From Streptomyces roseoviridis (lineage in GTDB: Bacteria; Actinomycetota; Actinomycetes; Streptomycetales; Streptomycetaceae): a stretch of 64,000 nt of DNA. Below are positions 18,289 through 25,588 of this stretch, piece by piece. Below the pieces are notes generated by a model. The model saw only the letters and a program-made list of their open reading frames with translations. It ran no database searches and had not been told where the DNA came from. The first letter of the stretch is position 1, and the number at the start of each line of letters is the position of its first letter. Location of the stretch: contig NZ_BAAAWU010000001.1 of assembly GCF_039535235.1 (NCBI RefSeq), positions 310,001 through 374,000 of the forward strand, in the 5' to 3' direction. The position numbers were made by a program, and so were the translations under genes.

Positions 18289-18798
18289 CGGCCGGCGGGG
18301 CGCGCGCACGATCGCGCGGGGCCCGCTGTCCGGCGGGAAGGGCGCTCCTCGTCCAACCCTGGCGCCGGGTCGGGGCCGGGGCCTGCCGGTGCGCGACTCG
18401 GACGGCGACGGTCGCCCGGCGGACGGACGGTCGCCCCGGGGGCACGGACCGGGCGTCGGCAGCACGGGAGGCGGCCGGAGCCGGGATGCCGGCCCGGAGC
18501 GGGCCACCGCCTGCCGACCGATGAGTACGGGCCACGGCCTGCCCGCCGATCACGAGCCCGCGGCACAACCGGGCAGGAGCCACCGCTTGCCCGCGAACAC
18601 GAGCCCCCGGCACAACCGGGCCGAAGCCACCGCCTCCCCACCGAACACGAACCCCCGGCACAGCCCGGCCGAAGCCACCGCCTCCCCACCGAACACGAAT
18701 TCCCGGCACAGCCCGGCAGGAGCCGCGGTCTGGCGGCCGATGAGTACGGGCCACGGTGCCGGTCTACCCTTCGGCCCATCTCAGACAAGGAGCGGTGG
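18289..18798. other. 510-base gene-free region containing a minisatellite-like array
   Basis: No supported gene. The centre is a 48-bp tandem repeat, described separately, flanked by a 20-base direct repeat. Frames reading through it on both strands give 16-residue repeats with no ribosome sites or plausible protein character. Confidence 0.5.
18541..18732. repeat. 48-bp tandem repeat, four copies
   Basis: Four consecutive 48-base units at 18541-18588, 18589-18636, 18637-18684 and 18685-18732. The two inner units are most alike, and the outer two diverge by a few bases. The array is flanked by a 20-base direct repeat (core GATGAGTACGGGCCACGG) at 18518-18537 and 18737-18756. No spacers, so not CRISPR. 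The 48-base unit is a multiple of three and leaves frames open on both strands. Confidence 0.85.
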
Positions 18799-19401
18799 AT
18801 GACCGGCGCGACGCCTCCTCTCGACCTCATGCCCCAGGCCCGGATCGTGGCCCGTCTCGCGGCGGGTGTCCCCGACGCGCGGCTCGACGACCCGACGCCC
18901 TGCCCCGACTACACGGTGCGCGACCTGCTCGGCCACATCTCCGGACTGGCCGTCGCCTTCCGCGACGCCGCCCGCAAGGACCTGGGCCCCACGACGGACA
19001 CCGCGCCCGACTCCGAGGCGCCGTCGCTCTCCGACGCCTGGCGCGAGGAACTCCCCCGGGTCCTCGGCGAGCTGGCCGAAGCGTGGCGGCAGCCGGACGC
19101 GTGGGCCGGGATGACCCGCGCCGGTGGCGTGGACCTGCCCGGTGAGGTCGCCGGTGCGGTGGCGGCCGACGAGCTGGTCGTGCACGGCTGGGACCTGGCC
19201 CGGGCGACCGGACTGCCCTACGCGCCCGACGGGGCCGCTCTGCGCGCCTCCTACGCCTTCCTGCGGGCGTCCGAGGACGACGAGAGCCGCGGCGACATCT
19301 TCGGGCCCGTCGTCCCCGTACCGGAGGATGCCCCGCTCCTCGACCGGACGGTCGGGCTCAGCGGCCGCGACCCGGGCTGGACGCCGCCGACGCCGGGGTG
19401 A
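18799..19401 (+). CDS. TIGR03086-type metal-binding protein (DinB/mycothiol maleylpyruvate isomerase superfamily)
   Basis: 200 residues from ATG 18799, preceded by AAGGAG. The pattern DDPTPCPDYTVRDLLGHI at the N-terminus and AADELVVHGWDLARATGLP near residues 120-140 is typical of actinobacterial TIGR03086 proteins. The His of DLLGHI and of VVHGWD would be metal ligands in this four-helix fold. Relatives include mycothiol-dependent isomerases and transferases; the substrate is unknown. It is a single gene that ends before a perfect 20-bp terminator. The repeat array lies directly upstream, so the promoter must be within or just after it. Confidence 0.82.
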   Translation: MTGATPPLDLMPQARIVARLAAGVPDARLDDPTPCPDYTVRDLLGHISGLAVAFRDAARKDLGPTTDTAPDSEAPSLSDAWREELPRVLGELAEAWRQPDAWAGMTRAGGVDLPGEVAGAVAADELVVHGWDLARATGLPYAPDGAALRASYAFLRASEDDESRGDIFGPVVPVPEDAPLLDRTVGLSGRDPGWTPPTPG

Positions 19402-19415
19402 CGGGACCGGCACCA

Positions 19416-19458
19416 TGCGAGGAGGGCCCGGACTCGACGAGTCCGGGCCCTCCTCGCA
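19416..19458. terminator. Perfect 20-bp bidirectional terminator
   Basis: A 20-bp stem with a 3-base loop spans 19416-19458, between the convergent TIGR03086 and PRC-barrel genes. It ends in TGCGAGG.../...CCTCGCA. Confidence 0.85.
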
Positions 19459-19493
19459 GTGCCTCACGCGCGCGTGCGCGGGCTCAGGAGCCT

Positions 19494-19862
19494 TCACACC
19501 ACCGGGCCCCCGAAGGGGCCGCCCATGCCGTAGTAGGACCCCAGATCCTGGCGGTATTCGGGATCGTGCAGATGCTTCTCGCGGACGAACTCGGGGGCGT
19601 CCTTGATCTGCTCCTTGGTCCGGTCGACGTAGACCTTCTGCTCGTCCACGTCGATGCGCACCACGGCGCCGGCCGGCAGCAGGACCTCCTTGCCGAAGAT
19701 CCAGACCCCGGTGTCCACGACCAGATAGGCGTCCCCGGCCTCGTCGGAGTGCTTGTCCACCTTGCCGATGCTGCCGTCGACCGCCTCGACCTTGTAGCCG
19801 GTCAGGTCGGTGCCGGCCAGGTGACCCGCGGTCGACTTGTAGCTCCAGACGTGCTCAGTCAC
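19494..19862 (-). CDS. PRC-barrel domain protein
   Basis: 122 residues from GTG 19862 (GGAGGAG upstream, a rather long spacing). The first 75 residues form a PRC-barrel: LAGTDLTGYKVEAVDGSIGKVDKHSDEAG, then AYLVVDTGVWIFGKEVLLPAGAVVRIDVDEQKVYV (shown here in two parts across the barrel). The remainder is charged, with a Gly-rich end (YYGMGGPFGG). Such small PRC proteins are common in Streptomyces stress regions; family members bind RNA processing or photosynthetic partners, but no precise role is known for this subgroup. It is divergent from the WhiB-like gene, sharing a 213-base promoter region. Confidence 0.82.
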   Translation of the reverse strand: MTEHVWSYKSTAGHLAGTDLTGYKVEAVDGSIGKVDKHSDEAGDAYLVVDTGVWIFGKEVLLPAGAVVRIDVDEQKVYVDRTKEQIKDAPEFVREKHLHDPEYRQDLGSYYGMGGPFGGPVV

Positions 19863-20075
19863 GCGAAACAACTCCTCCGGTAGCAAGGACGGCGTGCCCT
19901 TCGCAGCGGGTGTCTCCCGCCTGGACTCCGCCTGCCCCGAGCCCGGCGACGCATTCCCCCGCCCCGCCGCATGCGTGAAATCCGCGTCTGGGGTTACGAG
20001 CGGAGGAACGGCGCCGGACAGGCCCGCCGCGCACTCGGCGCGGCGGGCGGAGCAACGCATGCCAAGGAGGAACCG

Positions 20076-20333
20076 ATGCTGGACAGCTGGCGCGCACGTG
20101 CGGCCTGCCAGGATGTCGACCCCGACCTCTTCTTCCCCGTGGGGACCGGCGCACCGGCGCTGATCCAGGCCGAGGAGGCCAAGGAGGTCTGCGGGCGCTG
20201 CCCGGTGCGCGAGGAATGCCTGCGCTGGGCCATGGACGACTCCCGTCAGGTGACGGGCGTGTGGGGCGGCCTGCGTGAGGACGAGCGGCAGGCGCTGAAG
20301 CGGAAGTGGCGTCGCCGGGCGGACCACACGTGA
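20076..20333 (+). CDS. WhiB-family (Wbl) iron-sulfur transcriptional regulator
   Basis: 85 residues from ATG 20076, directly after AAGGAGGAACCG, an excellent ribosome site. The four [4Fe-4S] ligands are Cys 11, 39, 42 and 48 (C-x27-CxxC-x5-C), and GVWGG near residue 61 is the family turn before the basic C-terminus (LKRKWRRRAD). Wbl proteins sense redox or nitric oxide through the cluster and act by binding region 4 of the principal sigma factor. An upstream in-frame extension to about 19971 exists but has no ribosome site. Which Wbl class it belongs to cannot be settled by eye. Confidence 0.92.
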   Translation: MLDSWRARAACQDVDPDLFFPVGTGAPALIQAEEAKEVCGRCPVREECLRWAMDDSRQVTGVWGGLREDERQALKRKWRRRADHT

Positions 20334-20358
20334 TGAGAGGCCACAGACGGACGGACGG

Positions 20359-20400
20359 ACGGAACGGCCTCACCGCAAGGAGTCGGTGAGGCCGTTCCGT
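20359..20400. terminator. 17-bp bidirectional terminator between WhiB-like and sigma factor genes
   Basis: ACGGAACGGCCTCACCG (20359-20375) pairs perfectly with 20384-20400, with an 8-base loop. Confidence 0.8.
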
Positions 20401-20428
20401 GTGCGGGCGGCGTCCGGCCCTGTCGGTG

Positions 20429-20460
20429 GCACCGGTCCGCGCCGACGAGCGGACCGGTGC
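20429..20460. terminator. 12-bp hairpin, second terminator in the same gap
   Basis: GCACCGGTCCGC (20429-20440) pairs with GCGGACCGGTGC (20449-20460). A weaker hairpin follows at about 20469-20492, so the stress sigma gene is insulated by stacked terminators. Confidence 0.65.
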
Positions 20461-20496
20461 CTGCGGCCCGGTCCGTGCCCACGCACGGGACCGTGC

Positions 20497-21357
20497 CTAC
20501 GACCGGTCGAGCATGCCCTTGCGCAGGCGGGCCAGATTGCGGGAGAGCAGCCGGGAGACGTGCATCTGGGAGATGCCGAGCTCGTTGCCGATCTCCGACT
20601 GCGTCATCTCCTCGACGAAACGCAGATGCAGGATCCTGCGGCTGCGCTCGTCCAGTTCGACGAGCAGCGGAGCGAGGGTGTGGAAGTCCTCGAAGAGTTC
20701 GAGCGCCGGGTCCTCCACCCCGATGAACTCGGCGAGCGCCGCGGCGTCGTCCTCTCCGTCCGGGCCGATGGCGGCGTCGAGCGACGCGGAGTTGTATCCG
20801 TTGGCGGCGATCCGCGCCTCTATCACCTCGTCCTCGGAGAGGTTCATCAGGCCGGCCAGCTCCGCCACCGTCGGCGAGCGGCCGAGGCGGGAGCTCAGCT
20901 CCTCCGTCGCCTTGGCCAGTTCCACCCGGGCCTCCTGCAGACGGCGCGGCACGTGGACCGCCCAGGAGGTGTCACGGAAGAAGCGCTTGATCTCGCCGAC
21001 GATGTAGGGGACGGCGAAGCTGGTGAACTCCACCTCGCGGGAGAGGTCGAACCGGTCGATGGCCTTGATCAGGCCGATGGTGCCGACCTGGACGATGTCC
21101 TCCATCTCGTCGCCACGGGTGCCGCGGAACCGGCCGGCGGCGTAGCGGACGAGCGACATGTTCATCTCGATCAGCGTGTTGCGGACGTACTGATACTCAT
21201 GGGTCCCCTCCTCCACCACCGCCAGCTTGTCGAAGAAGACCTTCGACAGCTCGCGCGCGTCCTTCGGAGCGACCTTGCGGGGAGATTCGAGTACGGGCAG
21301 GTCCTCCATACCCGTCTCGACACCAGCCCTCGTCTGCGTCGTCACCTCGGTCGGCAC
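20497..21357 (-). CDS. RNA polymerase sigma factor, SigB/SigF/SigG stress family
   Basis: 286 residues if it starts at GTG 21357, which has GAGAAGG upstream; an ATG at 21432 extends the frame but has no ribosome site. Region 2 contains GDEMEDIVQVGTIGLIKAIDRFD and EFTSFAVPYIVGEIKRFFRD; region 3 ELSSRLGRSPTVAELAGLM; region 4 RRILHLRFVEEMTQSEIGNELGISQMHVSRLLSR, each a close match to the SigB/F/G group. In streptomycetes these sigma factors run osmotic, oxidative and developmental responses and are held by RsbW-type anti-sigma kinases. Candidate partners sit 2-12 kb away in the partner-switching operons. CsbD lies divergently upstream and is a classic target of this family. Confidence 0.92.
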   Translation of the reverse strand: MPTEVTTQTRAGVETGMEDLPVLESPRKVAPKDARELSKVFFDKLAVVEEGTHEYQYVRNTLIEMNMSLVRYAAGRFRGTRGDEMEDIVQVGTIGLIKAIDRFDLSREVEFTSFAVPYIVGEIKRFFRDTSWAVHVPRRLQEARVELAKATEELSSRLGRSPTVAELAGLMNLSEDEVIEARIAANGYNSASLDAAIGPDGEDDAAALAEFIGVEDPALELFEDFHTLAPLLVELDERSRRILHLRFVEEMTQSEIGNELGISQMHVSRLLSRNLARLRKGMLDRS

Positions 21358-21450
21358 TGTGATGACCTTCTCTCGTCCGTCGGTAGCGGTTGCCCCGTGA
21401 GAGGTTCGCTTACCCCCGCTTCCGCAGCTCATGTCAGAAATTTTTCGAGG

Positions 21451-21474
21451 GTTTGGTGTCGCGGTTCGGGGTCA
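21451..21474 (+). promoter_or_regulatory. Possible stress-sigma promoter of csbD
   Basis: GTTT (21451-21454), 14 bases, GGGTCA (21469-21474) matches the Streptomyces SigB pattern GTTT-N14-16-GGGTA(C/T) with one mismatch at -10. It lies 46 bases before the CsbD start. Confidence 0.4.
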
Positions 21475-21519
21475 GGCGTCTTTGCGAGAGATTGCCGAGC
21501 GGACAAGGAGTGATCGACT

Positions 21520-21693
21520 GTGTCCGGTGAGCAGAAGAGCAAGGCCAAGACCGAGCAGGCCAAGGGCAAGATCAAGGAAGCGGCCGGGCGGCTGACCGGT
21601 GACGAGCGCCTCGAGGCCGAGGGCCGGGGCGAGCAGGTCAAGGGCGACGCGCGCGATGCTAAGGAGAAGGCGAAGGACGTGTTCAAGCACTGA
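21520..21693 (+). CDS. CsbD-family general stress protein
   Basis: 57 residues from GTG 21520 with AAGGAG 9 bases upstream. The charged, helix-prone sequence reads KGKIKEAAGRLTGDERLEAEG and ends KEKAKDVFKH, the standard CsbD pattern (two amphipathic repeats with Lys-Gly-Asp turns). In Bacillus CsbD is a SigB-dependent stress protein whose biochemical role is unknown. Here it is divergent from the stress sigma factor gene, which fits the same regulon. Confidence 0.92.
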   Translation: MSGEQKSKAKTEQAKGKIKEAAGRLTGDERLEAEGRGEQVKGDARDAKEKAKDVFKH

Positions 21694-21712
21694 GGCACGG
21701 CCCTCGTCCGGC

Positions 21713-21753
21713 GGCGAAGGGGCGGCTCCGCGACAGCGGGCCGCCCCTTCGCC
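21713..21753 (+). terminator. 14-bp hairpin terminator after csbD
   Basis: GGCGAAGGGGCGGC (21713-21726) pairs perfectly with 21740-21753, 20 bases after the CsbD stop. Confidence 0.8.
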
Positions 21754-21802
21754 GTGCCCCTCGCGGCGCGGGCGTGACGTGGGCGGGCGGCCCCTCGGCG
21801 CC

Positions 21803-21849
21803 GGAACGGCGGAAGCCCCCTTGGACTCCAAGGGGGCTTCCGCCGTTCC
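21803..21849. terminator. 22-bp perfect hairpin between csbD and the FVDxPR genes
   Basis: Positions 21803-21824 are fully complementary to 21828-21849 with a 3-base loop. It is 16 bases past the stop of the minus-strand gene at 21865. Confidence 0.85.
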
Positions 21850-21864
21850 GGGCGCCGCGCCGGG

Positions 21865-22710
21865 TCAGGCGCGGAGCAGCCGTTCGGTCACCTCGCGGTA
21901 GGTCCTCAGGGTGAGCCGTAGCTGCTCGGTGTCGGGACCCGGGCCGTCCGGGTCGCCGTTCTCCTGCCAGCCCGCCCGCAGCGCGGCGCGTCGGTCCCTG
22001 AGGGAGGCGATGAGCTGTCGCTCCGCCGTTTCGAGGACCTCGGCCGCCTCGGCGACCGAGTCGCGCGGCGAGTCGACGAACGCCGTGAGCGCGTGGTGCA
22101 GGCGCTCGCCGAGACGGTCGCGTTCGCCGTCGCCGAGCAGCGGGCCGGCCGGGCCGGCGCCGGCGGCGGGCCCGTGTCCCGGGCTCCGGCCGTCGTCGGG
22201 GGCGGGCCCGTCGCCCGGCCGGTCCGCCGTGTCCCGTCCGCGCGGTGCGGCGGGGGTCACGGCGGGAGCGTGGGTGCGGCTCCCGCCGCTCCGGCCCGTG
22301 GCACTGGGGTCCTCGGACGGGACTGCGGACTGCGGCGCCTGGGACAGCGGTATCGCCGGCGGCGGGGCGGGCGTGGGCGGCGGGGGCGGCGCGCCGACCG
22401 GGGGCCCGGCCACCGGCGGTGCGGTGGCCGGCGGTGCGGTGGCCGGCGGTGCGGTGGCGGATGGCGCGGTGGCGGGTGGCGCGGGAGGGCCGGTCGGGGC
22501 GGTCGCGGCGGGCCGGGCGGTCGCGGCGGGCCGGGCGGGCGCGGTGGCGGAGCGGGCTGTCCCGCTTCCGGCGGGCGCCGGGCCGCCGGTGCCCGCGGCC
22601 ATGCCCGTCGGTCCTGCCGCTCCCGGGGGCTTCGGCGGGGCCGGTGCGCGCCGCGCGTGTCCCTCGGCCCCGCCCGGTGTCCGCCGGTTCGGATGCTTCT
22701 GTGCCATCAC
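21865..22710 (-). CDS. Proline-rich protein with C-terminal FVDxPR helical domain (soluble member of a pair)
   Basis: 281 residues from GTG 22710; the GTG overlaps the TGA of the upstream gene (GTGATGG), which decides the start and implies coupling. Residues about 1-190 are low-complexity Ala/Pro/Thr/Gly with tandem APPATAPPATAPP-type repeats and are probably disordered. Residues about 195-281 are helical and charged: LHHALTAFVDSPRDSVAEAA then TEQLRLTLRTYREVTERLL. The same features (FVD-x-PR-x-(A/S)V..A and TE(E/Q)LR..L...R) occur in the protein encoded just upstream, so the two are paralogous. No catalytic motif is seen. I do not recognise a named family beyond this Streptomyces-type domain. 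Confidence 0.72.
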   Translation of the reverse strand: MMAQKHPNRRTPGGAEGHARRAPAPPKPPGAAGPTGMAAGTGGPAPAGSGTARSATAPARPAATARPAATAPTGPPAPPATAPSATAPPATAPPATAPPVAGPPVGAPPPPPTPAPPPAIPLSQAPQSAVPSEDPSATGRSGGSRTHAPAVTPAAPRGRDTADRPGDGPAPDDGRSPGHGPAAGAGPAGPLLGDGERDRLGERLHHALTAFVDSPRDSVAEAAEVLETAERQLIASLRDRRAALRAGWQENGDPDGPGPDTEQLRLTLRTYREVTERLLRA

Positions 22711-23339
22711 GCACCACTTCCCTTCGGCTTGAGGAGATGTCCGCGGCGGTGTCGCCCGGACTCCGCGCCGGCCCGGTCGGGTCGGTCACCGGTCCGGGTC
22801 GCGGCCGCCGTCAGCTCCTCGAACAGGGGGCGTACGTGGAGCAGGGCCGCCCGCAGCTCCTCGGTGGAGGCGGACGGGGACTGCGCCGTGCGGCGGAGGG
22901 TGCGCAGGCTCTCCACGTGGTGCGGGTGGTGCACCGAGAGGGCGGCGAGCTGCTCCTCGCGCGCGTCGGGCTCCGGGAAGCCCCGGGTGGCGGCGATCCG
23001 GGCGAGGAGCTCGTCGGCGTCGGCGACGGCCTGCCGCGGCGCGTCGACGAAGCGCTCCTGGAGCATGGTCCATTGAGCGGCGTAGTGCTCGCGGACGGCG
23101 TGCTCCAGCGGCAGCGGGCGGACTCCGCCGTACCGTTCGAGCCGCTCGCGCAGGTCGTGATGGGCGGACTCGGTGTGGCCGCCGTGCCGTTCGAGGGCGC
23201 GGTCGTACTCGGGGCCGAAGCGTCGTCTGAGGGAGCGGGTGCCGCTGCCCGTGCCCGAGCGGGCCCGGAGCAGGACAGCGGCCGCCACGAGCGCGGCGAC
23301 CGTCGCCCCGATGATGAGAACTGCGGTCAGGGTCGACAT
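22707..23339 (-). CDS. Membrane-anchored FVDxPR-domain protein (partner of the downstream gene)
   Basis: 210 residues from ATG 23339 (GGAAGG upstream). One N-terminal membrane helix (about 4-27: TAVLIIGATVAALVAAAVLL) is followed by a cytosolic segment RRRFGPEYDRALERHGGHTE, then WTMLQERFVDAPRQAVADAD at about residues 100-120 and a helical C-terminus. FGPEYDR and FVDxPR domains are found in many Streptomyces hypothetical membrane proteins; no activity is established. Its stop overlaps the start of the paralogous Pro-rich gene, so a membrane-anchored and a soluble version are made together. A TTGACA at 23430-23425 on the minus strand could be its -35 element. Confidence 0.8.
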   Translation of the reverse strand: MSTLTAVLIIGATVAALVAAAVLLRARSGTGSGTRSLRRRFGPEYDRALERHGGHTESAHHDLRERLERYGGVRPLPLEHAVREHYAAQWTMLQERFVDAPRQAVADADELLARIAATRGFPEPDAREEQLAALSVHHPHHVESLRTLRRTAQSPSASTEELRAALLHVRPLFEELTAAATRTGDRPDRAGAESGRHRRGHLLKPKGSGA

Positions 23340-23526
23340 GACTGCCTTCCTGGAGGGGGACTCCGGCTGGCTGTTCGTCAGGGTGTGCGAGGCGCCTCTA
23401 AATTCGGCTTGCCGCATCTCGGAGTGTCAAACCCCGGTCGCTCGGCGTCGTAGCCTTGTCCGCGTCGCGGCCGGTCGTCGCGGGCGGCCGGGCGGACCGG
23501 TCGTCGTCGCGGGGTAGGAGAGCAGC

Positions 23527-23847
23527 ATGGACAGCACCCACACCCTCTGGGTCGTCGTGGCCGTGGTTCTCCTGGTCGCGGTGGCGGCATGCGCGGCCGT
23601 GCTGCTCGTACGGGTCTTCCGGGCGCGCCGGCTGCTGCTGGACGCCGGTGTCCCGTTGCGGTCCAAGGCCCTGTTCTGGGCGGCGGTCGCGTACACGGTC
23701 TCGCCGGTCGACCTCATCCCCGACCCGGTGTATCTGGACGACATCGGCGTGCTCCTGATCGCCCTGCGTGCGCTGCACGCGGCGGCCGCCGGGGCTCTGC
23801 CGGGCGGCCGCACCGCGAGTGCCCCGGGGCGGGCGCCGGAGGCGTAG
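23527..23847 (+). CDS. YkvA/DUF1232 membrane protein
   Basis: 106 residues from ATG 23527 with GTAGGAG upstream. One membrane helix at residues 7-30 is followed by a short basic stretch (RVFRARRLLLDAG) and the DUF1232 core AYTVSPVDLIPDPVYLDDIG at about 58-78, a near-perfect family signature. No function is known for the family. It is divergent from the FVDxPR pair and shares their 187-base upstream region. Confidence 0.85.
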   Translation: MDSTHTLWVVVAVVLLVAVAACAAVLLVRVFRARRLLLDAGVPLRSKALFWAAVAYTVSPVDLIPDPVYLDDIGVLLIALRALHAAAAGALPGGRTASAPGRAPEA

Positions 23848-23917
23848 GTCACCGGGGCCTCGGCCTCCGCGCCGAGGGGCACCACGGCGGGGCCGGGCCG
23901 CCGTCGGGCCGAACTCG

Positions 23918-25588
23918 TCATCTTCCGGCCCGGGTCGTGGAGTTGACGGCCAGAGACCAGTCGGGGGCCGCGGAGCAACGGCACGGCCACTGCGGGACGG
24001 ACGTGGCCGCGCGGTGCCCTCGGATCGCGAGGGCACGTCCGCGCGGCTCGGGGTGGTCAGGCCGTGGTGCGGCCCTGGAGCGCCTTCTCGGCTGGTGGTC
24101 GCGGGGGCGGCGCGGGCGGGCCGGGAGGTGGCGTGCGCGGTCGGCACGGCCGAGGAGGGCGGTGAGGAGGACCGCCGTCAGGGTGCCGGCGACGACACCG
24201 CTGCTCAGGACCGTACGGGCCCAGGTAGGGAAACCGGCGTACAGGCCGGGAGCGAGCAGCGGCAGCAGTCCCGCGGCGAGCGCGAGCGCGGCCGTCAGGG
24301 TGCCGGTGCCCGTGCCGGACAGGTCGGCCCGGCGGAGCATCTCCACGCCCATCACGGCGATGACGGCGTAGACCACGAGCGAGGAGCCGCCCACGACGGC
24401 CCCGGGTATCCGGGCCAGCGCCCGGGAGACGGGCGTGGCCAGGCCGAGGGCGACGAGGAGTGCTCCGGCGGCGGCGGTCACGAAGCGGCTGCGGACGCCG
24501 GTGAGCCGGCCGATGCCGATGTTCTCGGCGCTGGTGACCATGAGGGACGTGCCGAAGAGTCCGCCGGCCAGGGACACGAGGGCGTCGGCGCGGGCGACGC
24601 GCGGGACGTCCCTCGCGGGGGCGGGCGTCCGGCCGGCGGTCTCGCTGTTCAGGACGGTCTGTCCGGTGATCTCGGCCAGTGTGGTGAGGCTGAACAGCAG
24701 CAGCGGAAGGGCGGCCGGAAGGTCGAACCGCGGTGCCCCGAAGGGCAGCGGCGCGGGCAGCGCGAAACCGCTGCCGGCCACCGGGGCCAGGGAACCGAGG
24801 CCGGTCGCCACCGCGACGGCCGTGCCCGCCGCCATCCCGATGAGGACGGCGGTCTGGCGCCAGACTCCGCGCAGGAGCACGTACGCGGCGACGGTCGCCG
24901 CGACCGTGAGCCCCGCGAGGACCACCGCGCGCGGCTCGCCGGTGCCGTCCGGCCCGGTGACCAGTCCGGCGGCCGCCCGGATCATCGCGATCCCGATGAG
25001 CAGCACGGTCACGCCCATGACCAGGGGCGGGAAGAGCCGTACGACGCGGGCGTACAGCGGCAGCACCGAGAGCAGCAGGAGGGCCGCCATGAGCACGGCT
25101 CCGGTGGCGGCCGGTGCCCCGTGGTCCTGCGCGATCTGGAGGAAGAGGGCGGTCGCCGCGCCGCCGGGCAGCATCACGAACGGCAGTCGGCCGCCGATCC
25201 GCCACACGCCGAGGGACTGCAGCAGCGCGCCCGCGCCGCACAGCAGCAGTACGGCGCTGAGCAGCGACGCGGTCGCGCCGGGCGGCATCTCCAGGGTGCC
25301 GGCGACGAGGAAGACGGTGGCGACCGGGGCCGCGATCATCGCCAGCACGTGCTGGACCGCCAGCGGCAGCAGCCGGCGGACCGGCAGCCGGGCGTCGACG
25401 GGTTCGGGTTCGGGCGGGTGACCGCCGGCGGAGGGAGCGGGGGCGGCACCAGAGGGGGTGGGGTCGGTGCCGGCGCGGGCGGGGTCGGTGCCGGCGCGGG
25501 CGGGGTCGGTGCCGGCGCGGGCGGGGTCGGTGCCGGCGGGCGCCGCGGGCCGGGGGGAGGCCGGCCGGGAGCCGGGGGTGGTCGTCAT
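23918..25588 (-). CDS. NCS2-family nucleobase permease, probably frameshifted near its 3' end
   Basis: Read without correction it is 556 residues from ATG 25588. The first 45 residues are disordered and hold nearly four copies of the heptad GTDPARA. About 12 membrane helices follow, with NCS2 features LPLAVQHVLAMIAAPV in TM1, FPPLVMGVTVLLIG and LAEITGQTVLNSETAGRTP. The family imports xanthine, uric acid or uracil with a cation. After about position 24120 the frame turns into Arg/Pro-rich sequence with poor third-position GC, while the neighbouring frame gives a natural end (AEKALQGRTTA, stop at 24057) just ahead of a strong terminator at 24006. A one-base deletion near 24105-24115 would explain this. 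ATG overlaps the stop of the arylsulfotransferase gene (ATGA). Confidence 0.78.
   Translation of the reverse strand: MTTTPGSRPASPRPAAPAGTDPARAGTDPARAGTDPARAGTDPTPSGAAPAPSAGGHPPEPEPVDARLPVRRLLPLAVQHVLAMIAAPVATVFLVAGTLEMPPGATASLLSAVLLLCGAGALLQSLGVWRIGGRLPFVMLPGGAATALFLQIAQDHGAPAATGAVLMAALLLLSVLPLYARVVRLFPPLVMGVTVLLIGIAMIRAAAGLVTGPDGTGEPRAVVLAGLTVAATVAAYVLLRGVWRQTAVLIGMAAGTAVAVATGLGSLAPVAGSGFALPAPLPFGAPRFDLPAALPLLLFSLTTLAEITGQTVLNSETAGRTPAPARDVPRVARADALVSLAGGLFGTSLMVTSAENIGIGRLTGVRSRFVTAAAGALLVALGLATPVSRALARIPGAVVGGSSLVVYAVIAVMGVEMLRRADLSGTGTGTLTAALALAAGLLPLLAPGLYAGFPTWARTVLSSGVVAGTLTAVLLTALLGRADRARHLPARPRRPRDHQPRRRSRAAPRPDHPEPRGRALAIRGHRAATSVPQWPCRCSAAPDWSLAVNSTTRAGR
24006..24047 (-). terminator. 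Compound hairpin terminator of the permease operon
   Basis: GCCGCGC (24006-24012) with GCGCGGC (24041-24047) encloses GTGCCCTCG (24014-24022) with CGAGGGCAC (24028-24036). It starts 10 bases beyond the alternative permease stop at 24057. Confidence 0.75.
25461..25540. repeat. 21-bp tandem repeat inside the permease N-terminus
   Basis: About 3.7 copies of GGGTCGGTGCCGGCGCGGGC plus one base, encoding the heptad GTDPARA on the minus strand. In-frame, so copy-number change would only alter linker length. Confidence 0.85.

Noticed and set aside
18541..18732. CRISPR-like array
   Set aside because: Units are contiguous without spacers, are not palindromic, and no cas genes are near.
18389..18830. 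Frames with 16-residue repeats on both strands in the 48-bp array
   Set aside because: They exist only because the repeat is a multiple of three. No ribosome site, no known domain, and both strands read equally well.
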